From Sanderia malayensis (taxonomy: Eukaryota; Cnidaria; Scyphozoa; Semaeostomeae; Pelagiidae), in contig RQOL01000498.1 in assembly GCA_013076295.1 (NCBI GenBank), positions 124,001 to 188,000 on the forward strand: a stretch of 64,000 nucleotides of DNA, written 5' to 3'. This document shows positions 43,853-56,144 of the stretch, piece by piece. A program made the translations under genes and the position numbers. Numbering within the stretch: position 1 is the stretch's first letter; each line of letters begins with the position of its first letter. The notes below the pieces were generated by a model. The model was not told the DNA's origin and did no database searches. It saw nothing but the letters and a program-made list of their open reading frames with translations.

Positions 43853-46800
43853 TTAATGCATTGTTGGAACATTTCGTTTCCAGTTGGCTATTTTATAGAT
43901 GAGTGTGTCAACTCTCAAAGCACGCCCTGCTTCATCATCCATCATTTCACCACCTTTAACATCACCGTCGTCGAAATCACTTGGCATGTCTTCATCATCA
44001 TTGTTTTCAACATCTGAATCATCATCACTATCATCATTTGCTTCTTGGAACGCTGTATCAAACACTGATGCGTTTATTTTTTCGCTGAGCTGCTGCAACT
44101 TCTCTGAAAGCATTTCCTTGCACAAAATACAAGTGCTTAAGGATGGCAGAAGACAGGGTGTGTGGAAGGAATGGCCACAATTGAAGACGCGCCATGTGGG
44201 ATACATACTGTTGCAGTCAGTTTTGTCACATTTCCTGTTTAGAGGTAAAGATATACATCAATCATGCGCAAAGTGTGGATTTTACTTTTACCTGATGATG
44301 TCATGATGTTGGTTAACCATGTATTCAAAAATCCAGAAGTTTAGGTAGGAAGAGTAATTTGTTTATCACTATACCTTTGGGGATTTGGAGCATTACTTGG
44401 AGACAAGTAGCCAAGAGGCAGTAACTCGTCACTCACAATTTTTTGTCCAAAAAGGTTCGGCAGTCTCCATCTTGTCTTTTTATATTTTTTTAATTCATTT
44501 GTTTCTTTTTTTGTCTTTTTTTGTTTTTGTCTACTTTCTTTGTTTACCATTGTAATTTGTCCTGCATTTTGAATTAAGTTTGCAAACTTTTCGGTGATGT
44601 ATTCTGCTGCCTTGACTTTCATGCTGTCAATGTTCTTTCGGCTAAATGCAAATTTTCTTGGTGGTACGTATGTGGACTTAAATTCATGCAGCTCATGCTT
44701 CCTCGAATCAATTTCTTTTCCTTTGAGGGCTATCCTGCATGCTTGATCTGTACTTGTTGTTTTCGCTCTCAGTAGAGAATGGAAATTTTCAACAGGGTAC
44801 TCATCAAAAGCAGAAAGAGAAGAAGTGATAGAGTTGATGATGGGATGACCAACCTGTTTCCAGTACTCAACATTGGAAAGGGCTATCAAAGGAGCTTTAT
44901 CATAATGTCTTCTTCTGAACATGAGAAACATTAGCCAACAACGAAACAAAGAGTGATGATATTCATCTGCCATGTTGCTTTTCAAGACAACAGAATAAAC
45001 ACACAGAGTTAGAGGAATGTAGTTATCCAAGAGATTCAAGAATGTAAGATATTCCACATCCTTACAATTGGAAAAAGCAGCTAAAATTTCATCCCGAACC
45101 AATGACCAACCACCATATGAAACCTCCAGCAAGTAAGAAATTCGCCATGGCTTTGGTTTTCTTGCCAATGGCTTCTTGGTGTCAAAAAGAAATGCATACA
45201 GCTCTCCAAACAAGACATGAAATTTCATGAGGACCATTTCCCTTGAATTCAAAGAGATATGTAATGGTCCTATGAATGGCACAATGTTGGTACATTGCAT
45301 TGAAATGGGATCTGCATTGTTGTAAACAATCTGACGAACAAAGAACTGAGCAGGCCAATCACCAACCAAGGGAACAACAAATTTTTTCAAATAGTTAGAC
45401 AACCCATTCTCAAGCAGTATGGGCAAAGCTGATCTGAAATTTTCATAGGACTTCAATGGCATTTCTATTGAATCAACCAGCTTGCAGTTGTCCATAGATC
45501 TCAATTGCATCATCTCCTGCTGTTGATAATCATGAATCATCAATCTGTGTTTCTCAGATTCAGGATCAAAGAATTTTGCTCTCATCCAGTCTGGCATTAC
45601 ATTGACATAACGTTTTGACAGCAGCTCAATGTTCTTGTCTAAAACACTATGCAAACCTACTAAATTTGCAGGGCTTGCATCATTTACAGGAGACTTTACA
45701 TGGGAAATGGCATCTACATTTGGAAAAGATTTCACTAAAAGTGTGGCCATGTGAATAACTTGTGATGTTTCCTGACGATGAGCATGAATGTTGTGATAAT
45801 CATCAATAAATATCACCAGCAGATGACCTTTCTCTGCAGCATTCGTAAGGAAACCTTTCACTGTTTCACTATGATTTGTAGCAATTATATCATTAGCATT
45901 TTTTACTGTACGAGGGTGTGCTGCAAAACCCATGTTTCTAAGAATTTCCATACCACAATCAGAAATGCCAAAACCCTGCAAAGTCCGTGCAGTTGCAACT
46001 TGAAACCAATTGGCATGCTGGGACTGACCGTAAACGAGACCATATATTATTGAGACAGCCCTCTTTTCATTTAATTGTCTGCGCTCCAATGTCTGCCTAT
46101 CTGTTGTCATAGCTCCAAGGATGTCATCAAAAATTGTATGTGCACCAGCATCACAACATAGTTTTCTAAATTCTAATGGATCTGTTATCGGTGTTCCATT
46201 TTCACCAAACCTTTCAAAACATATATCTTTTATTTTTGAAACTTGACATTTTAAACTTAACTTGTCATCACTGTTTAGTGTTTGGCTACAATCACTTTCA
46301 CTGTCTTCATTCATAGGCTCACAACTATCTTGAGACCAAATCTCCTGTGAACTTAACACTAGTTTCTGACTCGGTGAACTTAAAGTTACTGTTCTTTCTG
46401 AATCTGAAAATTCATCATCTGTGAAACAAACAAATAAATAATCTCCCTGTATTATTTGATAACTGAAATACATGACATTATTAAGTGAAATTATTTATTT
46501 GTTTGTTTTACTTGTGCAGAACTGTACTGACTGCAGACCAAGATTTACCTGTTATTACTTCACTCTCTCTATCTCCATCCTTATCATCTATGTTTAAAAT
46601 ACTTGTTCTTGAGTTGTTTGTTAATGCTCTTGATCTATGCTGAAATAAATATTATGATATTTTTTGCTTAATATTTGTAAACTGGTGTTTTTTTGAAATT
46701 TGCAGTATGTTATAAGTTTTTAGAACACTAAAAGGGCTTTGTTTTGACAATTAAATTGAAAGTAGTAAATTTGCATATATACCAGATATTTTGTAAACTC

Positions 46801-47012
46801 TCTCTTTCTTTCACAATTTTCAATACAAAAATCACAGACATGTTTAATTCGAGAAGATGGTAAACCATTAACTTCAGCAAGTGCTTTAAAAGCTTTAATG
46901 TGTGCATATTCAGGAACTTTTAACTTGTTTCCACCAATTTTTTTTTTGTGTTGGAGTGCTGGAACCAATGCTCATGAAGAGGGTTGCTACATTGTTTTCT
47001 AAATCTTCCCAT
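43853..47012 (-). CDS. Transposase-like protein with zinc-finger N-terminus and RING-like C-terminus
   Basis: Four exons are predicted with good GT-AG sites. Exon 1, 47012-46783, has MGRFRKQCSNPLHEHW and later HVCDFCIENCERKREFTKYL. Exon 2 is 46639-46549. Exon 3, 46418-44375, is about 680 codons. Exon 4, 44234-43853, has RKCDKTDC and FNCGHSFHTPCLL followed by CILCKEML, a RING-like C/H pattern, then a long acidic stretch. Exon 3 has LLVIFIDDYHNIHAHRQ (near 45800), VPLVGDWPAQFFVRQ (near 45360), VPFIGPLHISLNSRE (near 45280) and DEYPVENFHSLLRAKTTS (near 44790). These acidic residues could form a D-D-E core; GPLHI is shared with the Academ-like protein in this window. Only one defect was seen, a shift at the A10 run in exon 1 near 46945. 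Function as the element's transposase is inferred from it being the sole gene between intact TIRs. Confidence 0.65.
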
Positions 47013-47558
47013 CGGAACTACATTATTTTTCAAACATTACAATTCTTTGTCCAACTAACTTAGCTCCAGTTAATCTTGAAAACAATCTGACTATAAAGAA
47101 GAGCGGAAGAAGAAACAAGAACCAGTGAAATCCTGCTTGTCAATCTCATAAATTTCACCACAATTTTCCCGCCAAAACAATTTCAAAACAATCAAGGTTT
47201 ACAGCAGGAAAACTACCGTAAATAATACTGTATACTACTAAAAATATATTCTCAACAACTAGATATAAAAAGTAAACTCTCACGATATTAATATAAAGGC
47301 CAGTCCCATTTACGAAAACGTAAGATAATCCATTTGAAGGCTAGTTGAACACAATACTTTTCGTCATCCTCTTTCTTCCCATCTTGAATTGAAGCGTCTT
47401 GTGAATTTACTGCTATGCAAGTAGATTGTGTTTGAAGTGAACAAAGTGTCGAGATTATTATTTAAAATAGACGTATTCCAAAAACAAAAAATAACCAGCC
47501 TTGCTCGAAAACTCTTGCTGTCCAAAACTCTGCAATCTCGAATTGGCTTTAGTTAAAT

Positions 47559-48118
47559 GGATTGAACAAGAGATTAAATCCCTCCCGCGGAGAGGAGAAT
47601 TCCTTCCTTCGCACTGTCCGGCCCCGCTCCTGGGCAGCTCAACTGAAACTCTACGTGGCAGCGTTGTGGTTTTCGCAGTTTGAGAGAGAGAGGCAACGCA
47701 AAACAAAACTTTAATGTGTGGAAGGGACATTAATCTTTTAAAATCTGGCTAAAAACAAAAATCTGCATAGAATTTGACTCAATGTGAGCTTCCCAAGGTG
47801 ACGGTAAAATGGGCCTAAGCATGACAGATGAAGGTCGAATTTCAAATTGTGATTGTTCAAAGATGTCATAGAATCTAACAAAAAGCAGCGGTAATTTCAA
47901 AGAAAACTTATTGAAAAATGATAATCTTTTATTTTATTTCATTTTTCTGAATGTATATTTTCCTGGGGGCTGCAAAACTCAAGTGTACTTTCCGACCACA
48001 GCTAGCACCTTTTCTTTGAAATATGTAAACAAACTCATCAAAAATAGTGGATTCTGATTGGCTCAGAATAATTGTAAACAAAGCAGTTGATTGGGTGAAA
48101 ACGAAATTCACCCTTGCT
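47559..48118 (-). repeat. Right terminal inverted repeat of the 9-bp-TSD element
   Basis: 560 bp, begins GGATTGAACAAGAGATTAAA and ends CACCCTTGCT. Includes a few extra bases (TTCCTTCC) relative to the left repeat near 47600. Confidence 0.95.
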
Positions 48119-51100
48119 GATGGCAGAGCATTGGTTTTTTTCAACTAATTGAACAAAACAACTATCTCTTCTTTTTCTGAGAGTTGAATAGACATCTTGC
48201 TAGCTGCTCCTAAAAATGCAAAGACGAATGTATTAGACACAGGAATTAACATAAACAAGGAGATAAAGCTGCTTCTCATTTACATTCAGTAGAATTGGTA
48301 TTATATTTAGTCGCCTACTCGATGCCAAGAGTTGGATATCTTTACGCCATGATTTTTCAACCAAGTCGGACTGTGTCATTCCGATCTTTGCAAGTTCCTC
48401 GTTTATTTCGTTGCAGGTCTTTTCTCGTGTATGTTTAATCTGAAATAGATTGTGCATGAGCTCTTAAGACATAAATGCAAATACTGATGATATACTCGTT
48501 AGCAACAACCAAAAAATTAAAAATTCTATATTGTATAAATGTGTTTTAGATGAATTGTCAGAGTAGTCTCTGCCATGCATAAGCGTTCTGGAAGCAAAAC
48601 CAAATACCCGTTCAAAACGTTTGTACAGATCAAAAGGCATTTTAACAATTTTTCTACGATTCCATCCCATCATCTGCTCCGTTAAGTAATCTTCTCTGTC
48701 TGAAAATATTGCAAAAATATTACAAATACATCATGTTTGCCCTTGGCGTTTCTGCATACATCACAATACAAAACGTGTCATAAAAACGTGTCAAATTTGA
48801 AAATAAAAAGAATTATAAAGGCCTTCAACATACTTTCAGGTAACATGTGTTTTGTTGTGCTTCCAAGTCGTGACATAAAACTATTGACCTGTTCAGTCTC
48901 TTCTCCTGTAGACCTGGCTGCTCCTTCTTGCCATTCTCCATCCCATGATACCTAGCAAAAAATGCAAGTAGGATAACTAACTCTGTAAATGTAACTCAAT
49001 TTAAGCAACAAAACTAGCATGTTGTGACAATGTGCAGTGATTTTTTCTAACTAGTTATATGAATACAACAACAAACCTGACAGGTAATCCTATGTCCTTT
49101 AGCATGCATCTATGATAAAGCAGGCTTCATTTCGGTTGTCACTTCAGGCATCACCTTCATTGCCCATGGCCAATACGTGCAAACAATGTCGCACCAAAAA
49201 AACTTCACTCCCGATGGCAGCATAAAGTTTTTGTGAATAAATAGCGAATAGCGATATATTTCACCCCTGAATATATTCACAGCTCTTTGTCCAATGCTGT
49301 GACGACAACTTGAAATTTCCAAGCCAGTTTCATCAATCGAACATTTCTTCTTGCCAACGTTCAATGCTGCTTTCCAAAATGACCCACCACAGTTATTAGT
49401 AGATAATTTCTGCTTTACAAAAAGAATACACATATCAAAATCTCACAACAAAGAATTCTTCATTGGTAGTAGCTATCCATTAATCTTGTGCGAACATTCA
49501 AAACTTAGCATAGAAAAACATTAACCCAATCTAACGTAACATGACATCACACCATTTTTGCAATTATAACAAATAACCATGTGTATACCTACCGAACTTG
49601 CAGTACTGCCCCGATCTTTATACACTTTTTGCACAAACTCATCTACCACTTCATTCTCGTAGATAAATTGTCCAGCATAGTAGCTTTTATTGCGTCTTCT
49701 AAATGTACAAAGAGAGTTATACAGGTTTTGCTATATAATTTTTAAATATTTCATGTGTATAAGTATATTACCAATTCACACTCCTGCACTTTTGTAACGA
49801 TAAAGTTTACAGTTTCCATCTACATGACACGAATGCTGACTTATGGAGCAACAAGGACACTTCATCCAATCCTTTCCCATCAACTTGTCTATTTCATATT
49901 GACAATACTTCCATTCTTTGAAAGCCAAGGAAAACAAATGGTTGTTTATTGTTGATACCTACAACATGAACAAAAAACATTTTGATCGTTAATTTTAACT
50001 AACAATGACATGGGTAACTATGGTAATGAAATAATGAAGGAAAACAATGATTACCCGAGAATGTTGAGCTGATAAATCTGACAAGGAATTGACGAAACTA
50101 GTCTCTGATGAACCAGGCATTCATTTTCCAAACGTATCTCAGAGTTTAAAAACGTCTTGATGATACAAGTAATTACAGTTATTTACATTGCCGGGCCAAT
50201 AACCAGACTTCGCTAGTCTATCAACGTTGAAAGGATCAAACTCAGTGTAGCAATCGCAACACCTGATCTTGTATTTATACAAATCATAACGCCCTGAAAG
50301 AAAATGAATAAACTTCTTTGACAGCAAGTAAACAAGTTAGGAAAATAGAATAAGCAATAATAAAAATAACATTAAAAATGATAATATCAACAATTTCTTA
50401 AAATTAACAACGTTAGCTATCAATAAAATTGATACATGAATATCATACCTTTACAGTTGACTACAACGCAAGACTCGGCACCTATCCCTCTGAAATGTCA
50501 CTGGACCCAGAACTATGACATTCTTGACAAGAAGAAAGATGGATTGTTCTTCCTTTGAAAATAAGAAATATTGTACTAAAATTAACATTGAGGAAAACCA
50601 GATGCTGGAAAAAATCCTAGAATGACAGAAAATAAATAGATCTGAAAGAATGCAAGCAATGAACAAACTTGTTTTAACAACTTTTCCACTGGCATGAAGG
50701 CACTCTGTAGTTTGCAAAGGTATAAAACATCCATCGGACCAAAATTGTCTGTCATGGAATACCTCTTCATCGTGCAAATTGCTGTCACAGTTGTGGCACA
50801 GATATTTGTATCTGGTACAGTCACTACACCTCACAACAACATCACCACTACCACATCTATGACAAGGCCCTTCAACTCTGAATAGCAGTCTAGACTAGAT
50901 ACAAAAAGGCTTTCCCCGTTGTGCCTCCCAATCCCGGGCAACAGCCTTCATACGCACATCCCATTTTTGATAAACTGCTTTATCTCTAATGTGTAATGAA
51001 TTAATAACCTCCAGGCAACTATTCACTTCCAATGTTATGTCTAAAAAAGCAAGCAATCGTTCAGAAAATATATAACAGCATTAACTAACTGTATTAAATT

Positions 51101-54100
51101 TGATACAACAGGTAAAATAACGAAAAACAGCTCTTCTGCACATAATGTTTCATCAACAACACAATTTTAATGCTGTTAGGCATTAATAAATTATATAACT
51201 GGTTCCAATCATTATTGGATACAGCAAATCATGGAAAATAATTCAGTTAACAAATCTAATTATTACTAACTAACAGTTAACAAATTGCATAAAAACCCAT
51301 ATGTTACACTGCGTGCAATATATGATAGATAAATAAATAGATAGATGGACTGCTAGAGTACAGAAATAGAGTTCTAATGCAAGCATACCGTCTATCGATT
51401 GATCATTTGGCATACTATTATCATCAATATCTGAGCTACAGTCTATTCCTGCAGCAAATTCTGTAGTGCTTGCTTGATTATATATTATGAGAGAGGATAC
51501 AACACATGTGTGAATATGCATTTGTATATTATTATGTGATCCTGCCCATTTACCTTAATAGATATACATGACACAGGTGACAACTCTTATTCAAATTGAT
51601 TTTTAACAGTCTTTGAAATATATAATGACTTGTTATTTTCATACCCTTCTTTTTTCTGGATGTATTGGGTCTTTTTCGAGATCTATAAACACGTCCAAGT
51701 GTGCTAGAATCCCATGCAAACCAGTAAAAAGTAGGCTTTTTCTTTTTGGCCACACCGCCACTGCCTGCAAGCTTTTGAACTTGCAGCAGCGGATCGGGGT
51801 CCGCAGTTGCAAAACTCTCGCCTCTATTTCTTCTCTTGTATTTGCCTAAATAAGATAATAATAAACTCAGAGACTTATTAACATGTAAAATTTACTTTTT
51901 GACTTACAATATTTACATAACTTATTACAATACTCAACATTCTCAAAATGTTGCTTTTCCGCGTCGTATGAGATGAGACACAGAACAGAAGTCCTAGATA
52001 GCTTATCACAGTAATTTGGCAGAACTGTTTGTAAAAGGATATAGTCACAAATAAATTAACAAGATAAAATAAGACACCTTCATCAAAAGATTTTAAGCGT
52101 GTTGTGCTCGCTATACTTCTCGCAAGGTGGCTTTTCTCACTCTCAGGACTGCAATTCTGCCGTCCATCGGCCATATTTAATAGCTTTTTGCAAACAGTAA
52201 CAGATCCAAACAGATACATGCGCTACAATGTTGCAAATAGAGTCGAATCAGGCCTTTACTACGCATTACCTTTTTTATGTAAAATGCATAAAACTGAATG
52301 GTTGTGCATTTTGTATATATGATATAAAAGTGGACTGGAGGATAAGTTGATTTTTTAAGCCCTTTTACCAAATAAACCACATAGATCTGGTCACCAGGTG
52401 TTGAAATCTGTTGTCTTGTCAGCGGACATTGCACCTTGGAGCAAGGAGTTCAATTCTGCACGATTTTTAAAAGATGTGGGCACTATCAACTCAAGGGTGC
52501 ATGTTGATGCAACAAAAGTGTCAGATTCTTGAAATTTTATATTAATGGATCTCTTTCTTAAACCATCATGTGGCAACATCTCTGATCCAGTCATGAATTT
52601 CAGTAGTTTCTATAAGTCTGAAAGTGAGGAAAAGTTTCCCAATAGTGCCAAACGTTTCGTGTTCACAAATCACAGTTAAAAAGAGTATGTCTCAATAGGT
52701 TTGTAAAATCTTTCAGTAATTTTCAGTAGCAATGTGGTTTACACCTGCTGAAATAACTTATAAAACAGCAGTTTCATAATGTATAGACACAATGACTGGC
52801 TAAAAGTCTAATCTTGGTGAATTTAATGGGTGCAGTGTTTAGAGTTCTAATAGTTATATGAATTAACAAAATCAAGTGATTACCGTGCTCTTTACACTCA
52901 GCAATGAATTCTTGGAAATAATTCCATATCAAAGATGCTTGCTCATCCAGATTTGGAGCATCTTCACACATTATCAACTCTAAAACTGCTTCACTTGATA
53001 CAAGTGACGCATTCCAAATAAAACATGGTGCAAATGCTTCTGGATTTGCTATATATATTCCAGCAAGACCAGTGTATCTAGTCCTTTTGCAAATTTGGCA
53101 ATAGCTTGTGGCGTGTTGGCAAAAGCCACTGGACAAGAGCCAGCCTTGTTTCAATCTAATTAAAGAAGTTCAGTCATTTCTAGTCTCGGCATTCAGGGAA
53201 GCAATGCTTAATGGGTGTAGTTTGCAAGGATTGTGTCAAGATGTAAAGGAATTTCCAGGAAAATTCTGATGGTCTAAATTATGTGCTACCAACCTTAACA
53301 CTTTTCAACTCTTCATCTGTTTGTCCTGCCATAACCTGTTCATTAAAAGTTATAATTAGTGCCTCATTCAATGTGGCTGAAATTTGTTCATTTATATGGC
53401 AAATACAGCAATCTCTCAATTAGATTCAAAACTGATAAGAATTTGCATTTTGAATCTAACCTTCTCAATTACATATTTCACTCCTGAAGTAACAGCATCA
53501 TTGGTGGTTGTATGTTGCATAGCAGTCTCGACAGATCCTGTGACCATGAACCAATAAATGGCTGGAGAGAAATATAGAAAGGAAGGACCACCTTGAATGA
53601 TGGAGTGGGCAACCATTTCCCCATTATTTCCAGGACATTGGACATCAGTGTCATGGATGAATTAACTGGTACAACTCTTTTAGGGCTTCCTTCAAATAGC
53701 TTCAGGCATTCTCCTGACATGGCAGTATCAAATACATCTTGGAAAAACTGACGCAGTGGCCCTCCAGCATCAAGAGCTATGCCTACTTGTATGGCCAGAG
53801 GTCTACTTTCATCATAATCGGGACCCTTGAAATATGTTACGGCAGCACTAAATGATTCTGAACTGCTTGATATTTGGATATACTTTGCTTTTCCAACCAA
53901 ATTTATGGCAAGAACTGCAATCAACATGGACAGTTTCCCATCCCTAACAAAAATGGCAAGAGCTGCATCAAAACTACCATCGTGACATTTAGTCAAGTAA
54001 GTATAGCATAGTTTACTGGGGATCCCTGTGATTTCAGCCAGCCTGTGTGTGTCTGCATCTTTATGTGGTTTACCATCAATAGATATGGATTGTGGGCTTG

Positions 54101-54588
54101 GTGCCTGTGATTGTGAGGTGCTGGCAGGATAATCATTGAATGAAGAAAGTGCACTAGCTAAACCCATTTCTGTCCCTGTTGCTGTGCTCTGACAAGGTGT
54201 CTCTGGGCCCTCATTGGCAGCACAAATGCACAATTTTGAGTGCTGGGAATATTCGGAAAACTTTCTTTGTTGGTTGCAATTGTCACATTCTATCACTGGA
54301 TCCTAAAAGAATAATTGTGTGTTAAATGATATCTTTCATGGAACTTAGTATGGTGCAGAATATAATGCTTGTAAAATACTCTATCAAATGCTTACAATAA
54401 AAACAACCCATTAATCTCCATACTCTACCTTAACACTTTCCTGACATTGATTTTCTTCCATACATTGCATAATGATCCTTTAACTTATCAATATCAATTT
54501 CTCGCTGGCATCCAAAACATGTTACAGTGAATGCTTCAATACTGGGTGATTGCTGTATCTGCAACAAATTGAAAATATGATTATCAAT

Positions 54589-54787
54589 CAGTGCCGGTTC
54601 CAGAAAACTTTCTTCAGGGGGTGTAAGCTCTTATGTACCGAGCAATTAAAAAAAAAACCTTACCACAAAAAAATATCAACTTTCGTAACACAATTTTACT
54701 GACCAAAAATCGAAATTTACCGAATAAATTGCTAAAACTCAATTCATGGGGTGTCACACCCCCCACACCCCCATGGAATCGGCCCTG
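54589..54787. mobile_element. hAT-type MITE (199 bp)
   Basis: Ends CAGTGCCGGTTCCA and, on the reverse strand, CAGGGCCGATTCCA (12 of 14 identical). Flanks TTATCAAT and TTAGCAAG agree at 6 of 8 positions, fitting an old 8-bp duplication. Lies in an intron of the HECT gene. Confidence 0.75.
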
Positions 54788-55006
54788 TTAGCAAGGACAT
54801 AAATTGCATAGCTTAATTGGTGCTTACAATGCCATACTTCATAGGTATATAGGCAAAATCCCCCATTTCTCAACACCTCTATAAGAACTTTGCGTTGCTC
54901 AAACGATTATTTGTAACAATACTTGAACGAGCATCCTCAGTAGTGCCCGTAATTATGGTGCAGTGATAAAAATATAATCTAGTTATTTATCTTTTTTACT
55001 ATTGAT

Positions 55007-55318
55007 CCAGTATGGATTGAAGGGTGCGTGCGCCAGACTTGTCCGGCGCACAGCAGTGCCATGCGGCGCACAAATCGGCGCACAAAACTGTGCACAAAAA
55101 CTGATATTGGAGAAGCGGCGCACACAGAATTATAATATTGCATTAAATATTGGGTTCTCAAATTCATTCTGTAGCGGTTTTTTCACAAGTAAATTTCAAA
55201 ATTTTCAAGGGTATCCCCCAGACCCCCACGAAGCCACATCTGTTTATTATCTCCCGGCGCACACAACGGAGCCAAGAAATCGCTGTCCGGCGCGCAAAAC
55301 CCAAACATTCCATACTGG
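55007..55318. mobile_element. MITE with 8-bp target duplication (312 bp)
   Basis: Terminal repeat CCAGTATGGA at both ends, and an exact CTATTGAT duplication at 54999-55006 and 55319-55326. The interior is rich in GGCGCAC/GTGCGCC blocks. The 8-bp duplication points to a hAT-type transposase in trans. It sits in an intron of the HECT gene. Confidence 0.85.
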
Positions 55319-56144
55319 CTATTGATTGATGGCAACATGGTGTTGGTAAAGAAAAACTTGTTCAACCTACCTGGAAAGGGTCCACTGGTTGCACTGGAGA
55401 CAGAGGTAGTACATCTAACTGAATTGGTCTTTCATCCGCTAAAGGTGACCCCAAGCCTGATATATCTCTAAAAATGGAACTGAGTAGCCAGTGCGCGCGG
55501 GAGATACCAGTCTCAATACTTCCTTAGGTACCTGTGACCTTAGAACCTCAAAGCCTCCACAATCTTTAAGTTTAGGGAACATGTCTTCTAACTTTTCTGC
55601 CACATGCTTTGCGTCCCCATTTTGGTGGAAGATAATTTTTTTCTCCCCAAACCTGCTTCAAGACATTCCAGCCTATACCTCCGGTTAGGAGGGTAAATGT
55701 CACTTCTCTTTGGCAGACAAAAAAAATCATGTGTCCACGTTTCTTTCGCTTTCTGCTTTCCCTCCAATTCTTGTTCCGCCCTCCAGAGGCAAATGATGCA
55801 CTAGAACTACTTTGATTTCTCAACAACTCATGTGCCACTAGAGGTCTGCTATAAGGAGCAAACAGACGTCGAAATTCTGTGATTCCCCTTTCAGATCTAC
55901 GAACATGATCTTGACTTGAAGACGCTAAAACGTTATTAGAAGCGGAGGAGGCGACGGTGATGGTGGGTCTTGTGGGGAGAACAACACTTGTGGTGGTGGC
56001 TGCACCTGCAAATTCTGCGATTGGCTTGTTTGTTGTCCCAGATAGCCTTTGGTTTGCATTTCCACTTTCTTCAAGTAGAGTCTCTGTCAGCCTTAGTGTT
56101 CGGAGAAGGTCTCCTCTTTGTTGAATATTGTTGCCTTGATTCAT

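Larger units (their letters stand above)
43120..48118 (-). mobile_element. 4,999-bp transposon with ~555-bp TIRs and 9-bp TSD, family not recognised
   Basis: The element starts AGCAAGGGTGAATTTCG at 43120 and ends with the inverted form CACCCTTGCT at 48118. Its terminal inverted repeats span 43120-43672 and 47559-48118 and differ at only scattered positions. GATGGCAGA flanks it at 43111-43119 and 48119-48127, an exact 9-bp target duplication. On removing the element and one duplication, the interrupted KDZ frame reads on (ALPS then NVDLPRN). A single spliced gene on the reverse strand (47012-43853) fills the interior. Long TIRs with a 9-bp duplication recall Mutator-like elements, but the protein lacks a MULE domain that I can recognise. 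Confidence 0.9.
41698..52173 (-). pseudogene. KDZ (Kyakuja-Dileera-Zisupton) type transposase gene
   Basis: A multi-exon reverse-strand gene. Exon 1 (ATG 52173) reads MADGRQNCSPESEKSHLARS. An exon at about 51845-51650 has KKPTFYWFAWDSSTLGRVYR. Near 50860-50700 is a CxC-type zinc region: CHRCGSGDVVVRCSDC, then YLCHNCDSNLHDEEVFHDRQ and W.DG..IPL. Near 50300 is YKIRCCDCYTEFDPFN with GYWPGN. Near 49340-49080 are KKCSIDETGLEISSCRH (first D), GEIYRYSLF, and FFWCDIVCTYWPWAMKV (second D), then KPALS and MHAKGH. Near 48940-48840 is GEETEQVNSFMSRLG with E. Then R-x-D-Y-LTEQMMGWNRRKI. The tail is acidic (41698-41800). Damage: in-frame TAG near 50900, TAG near 48150, and a 5-kb insertion at 43120-48118 with a 9-bp duplication. 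KDZ order and motifs are clear; the termini are not resolved. Confidence 0.75.
52391..56144 (-). pseudogene. HECT E3 ubiquitin ligase, G2E3-like, transposon-linked
   Basis: Exons read on the reverse strand. The N-terminal exon starts at 56144 (MNQGNNIQQRGDLL), is Ser/Thr-rich, and has FRRLFAPYSRP, a basic RESRKRKKRGHMIFFVCQ, then GGIGWNVLKQ and, after a shift in an A-run near 55640, FPKLKDCGGFEVLRSQV and SPARTGYSVPFLE. Near 54530 is a TCFGCQREIDID cysteine exon. The exon from 54296 has cysteine pairs, then a UBA/CUE-like RLAEITGIPSKLCYTYLTKC. The HECT N-lobe reads ALDAGGPLRQFFQDVFD near 53770 and IIQGGPSFLYFSPAIYWFM near 53560 in another frame, then KYVIEKV. The C-lobe (52594-52391) has INIKFQESDTFVASTCTLEL with the candidate catalytic cysteine. 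At least three frame changes make it a pseudogene as read. Two MITEs sit in its introns and an IS3EU-like terminal repeat lies beyond its 5' end. Confidence 0.75.
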
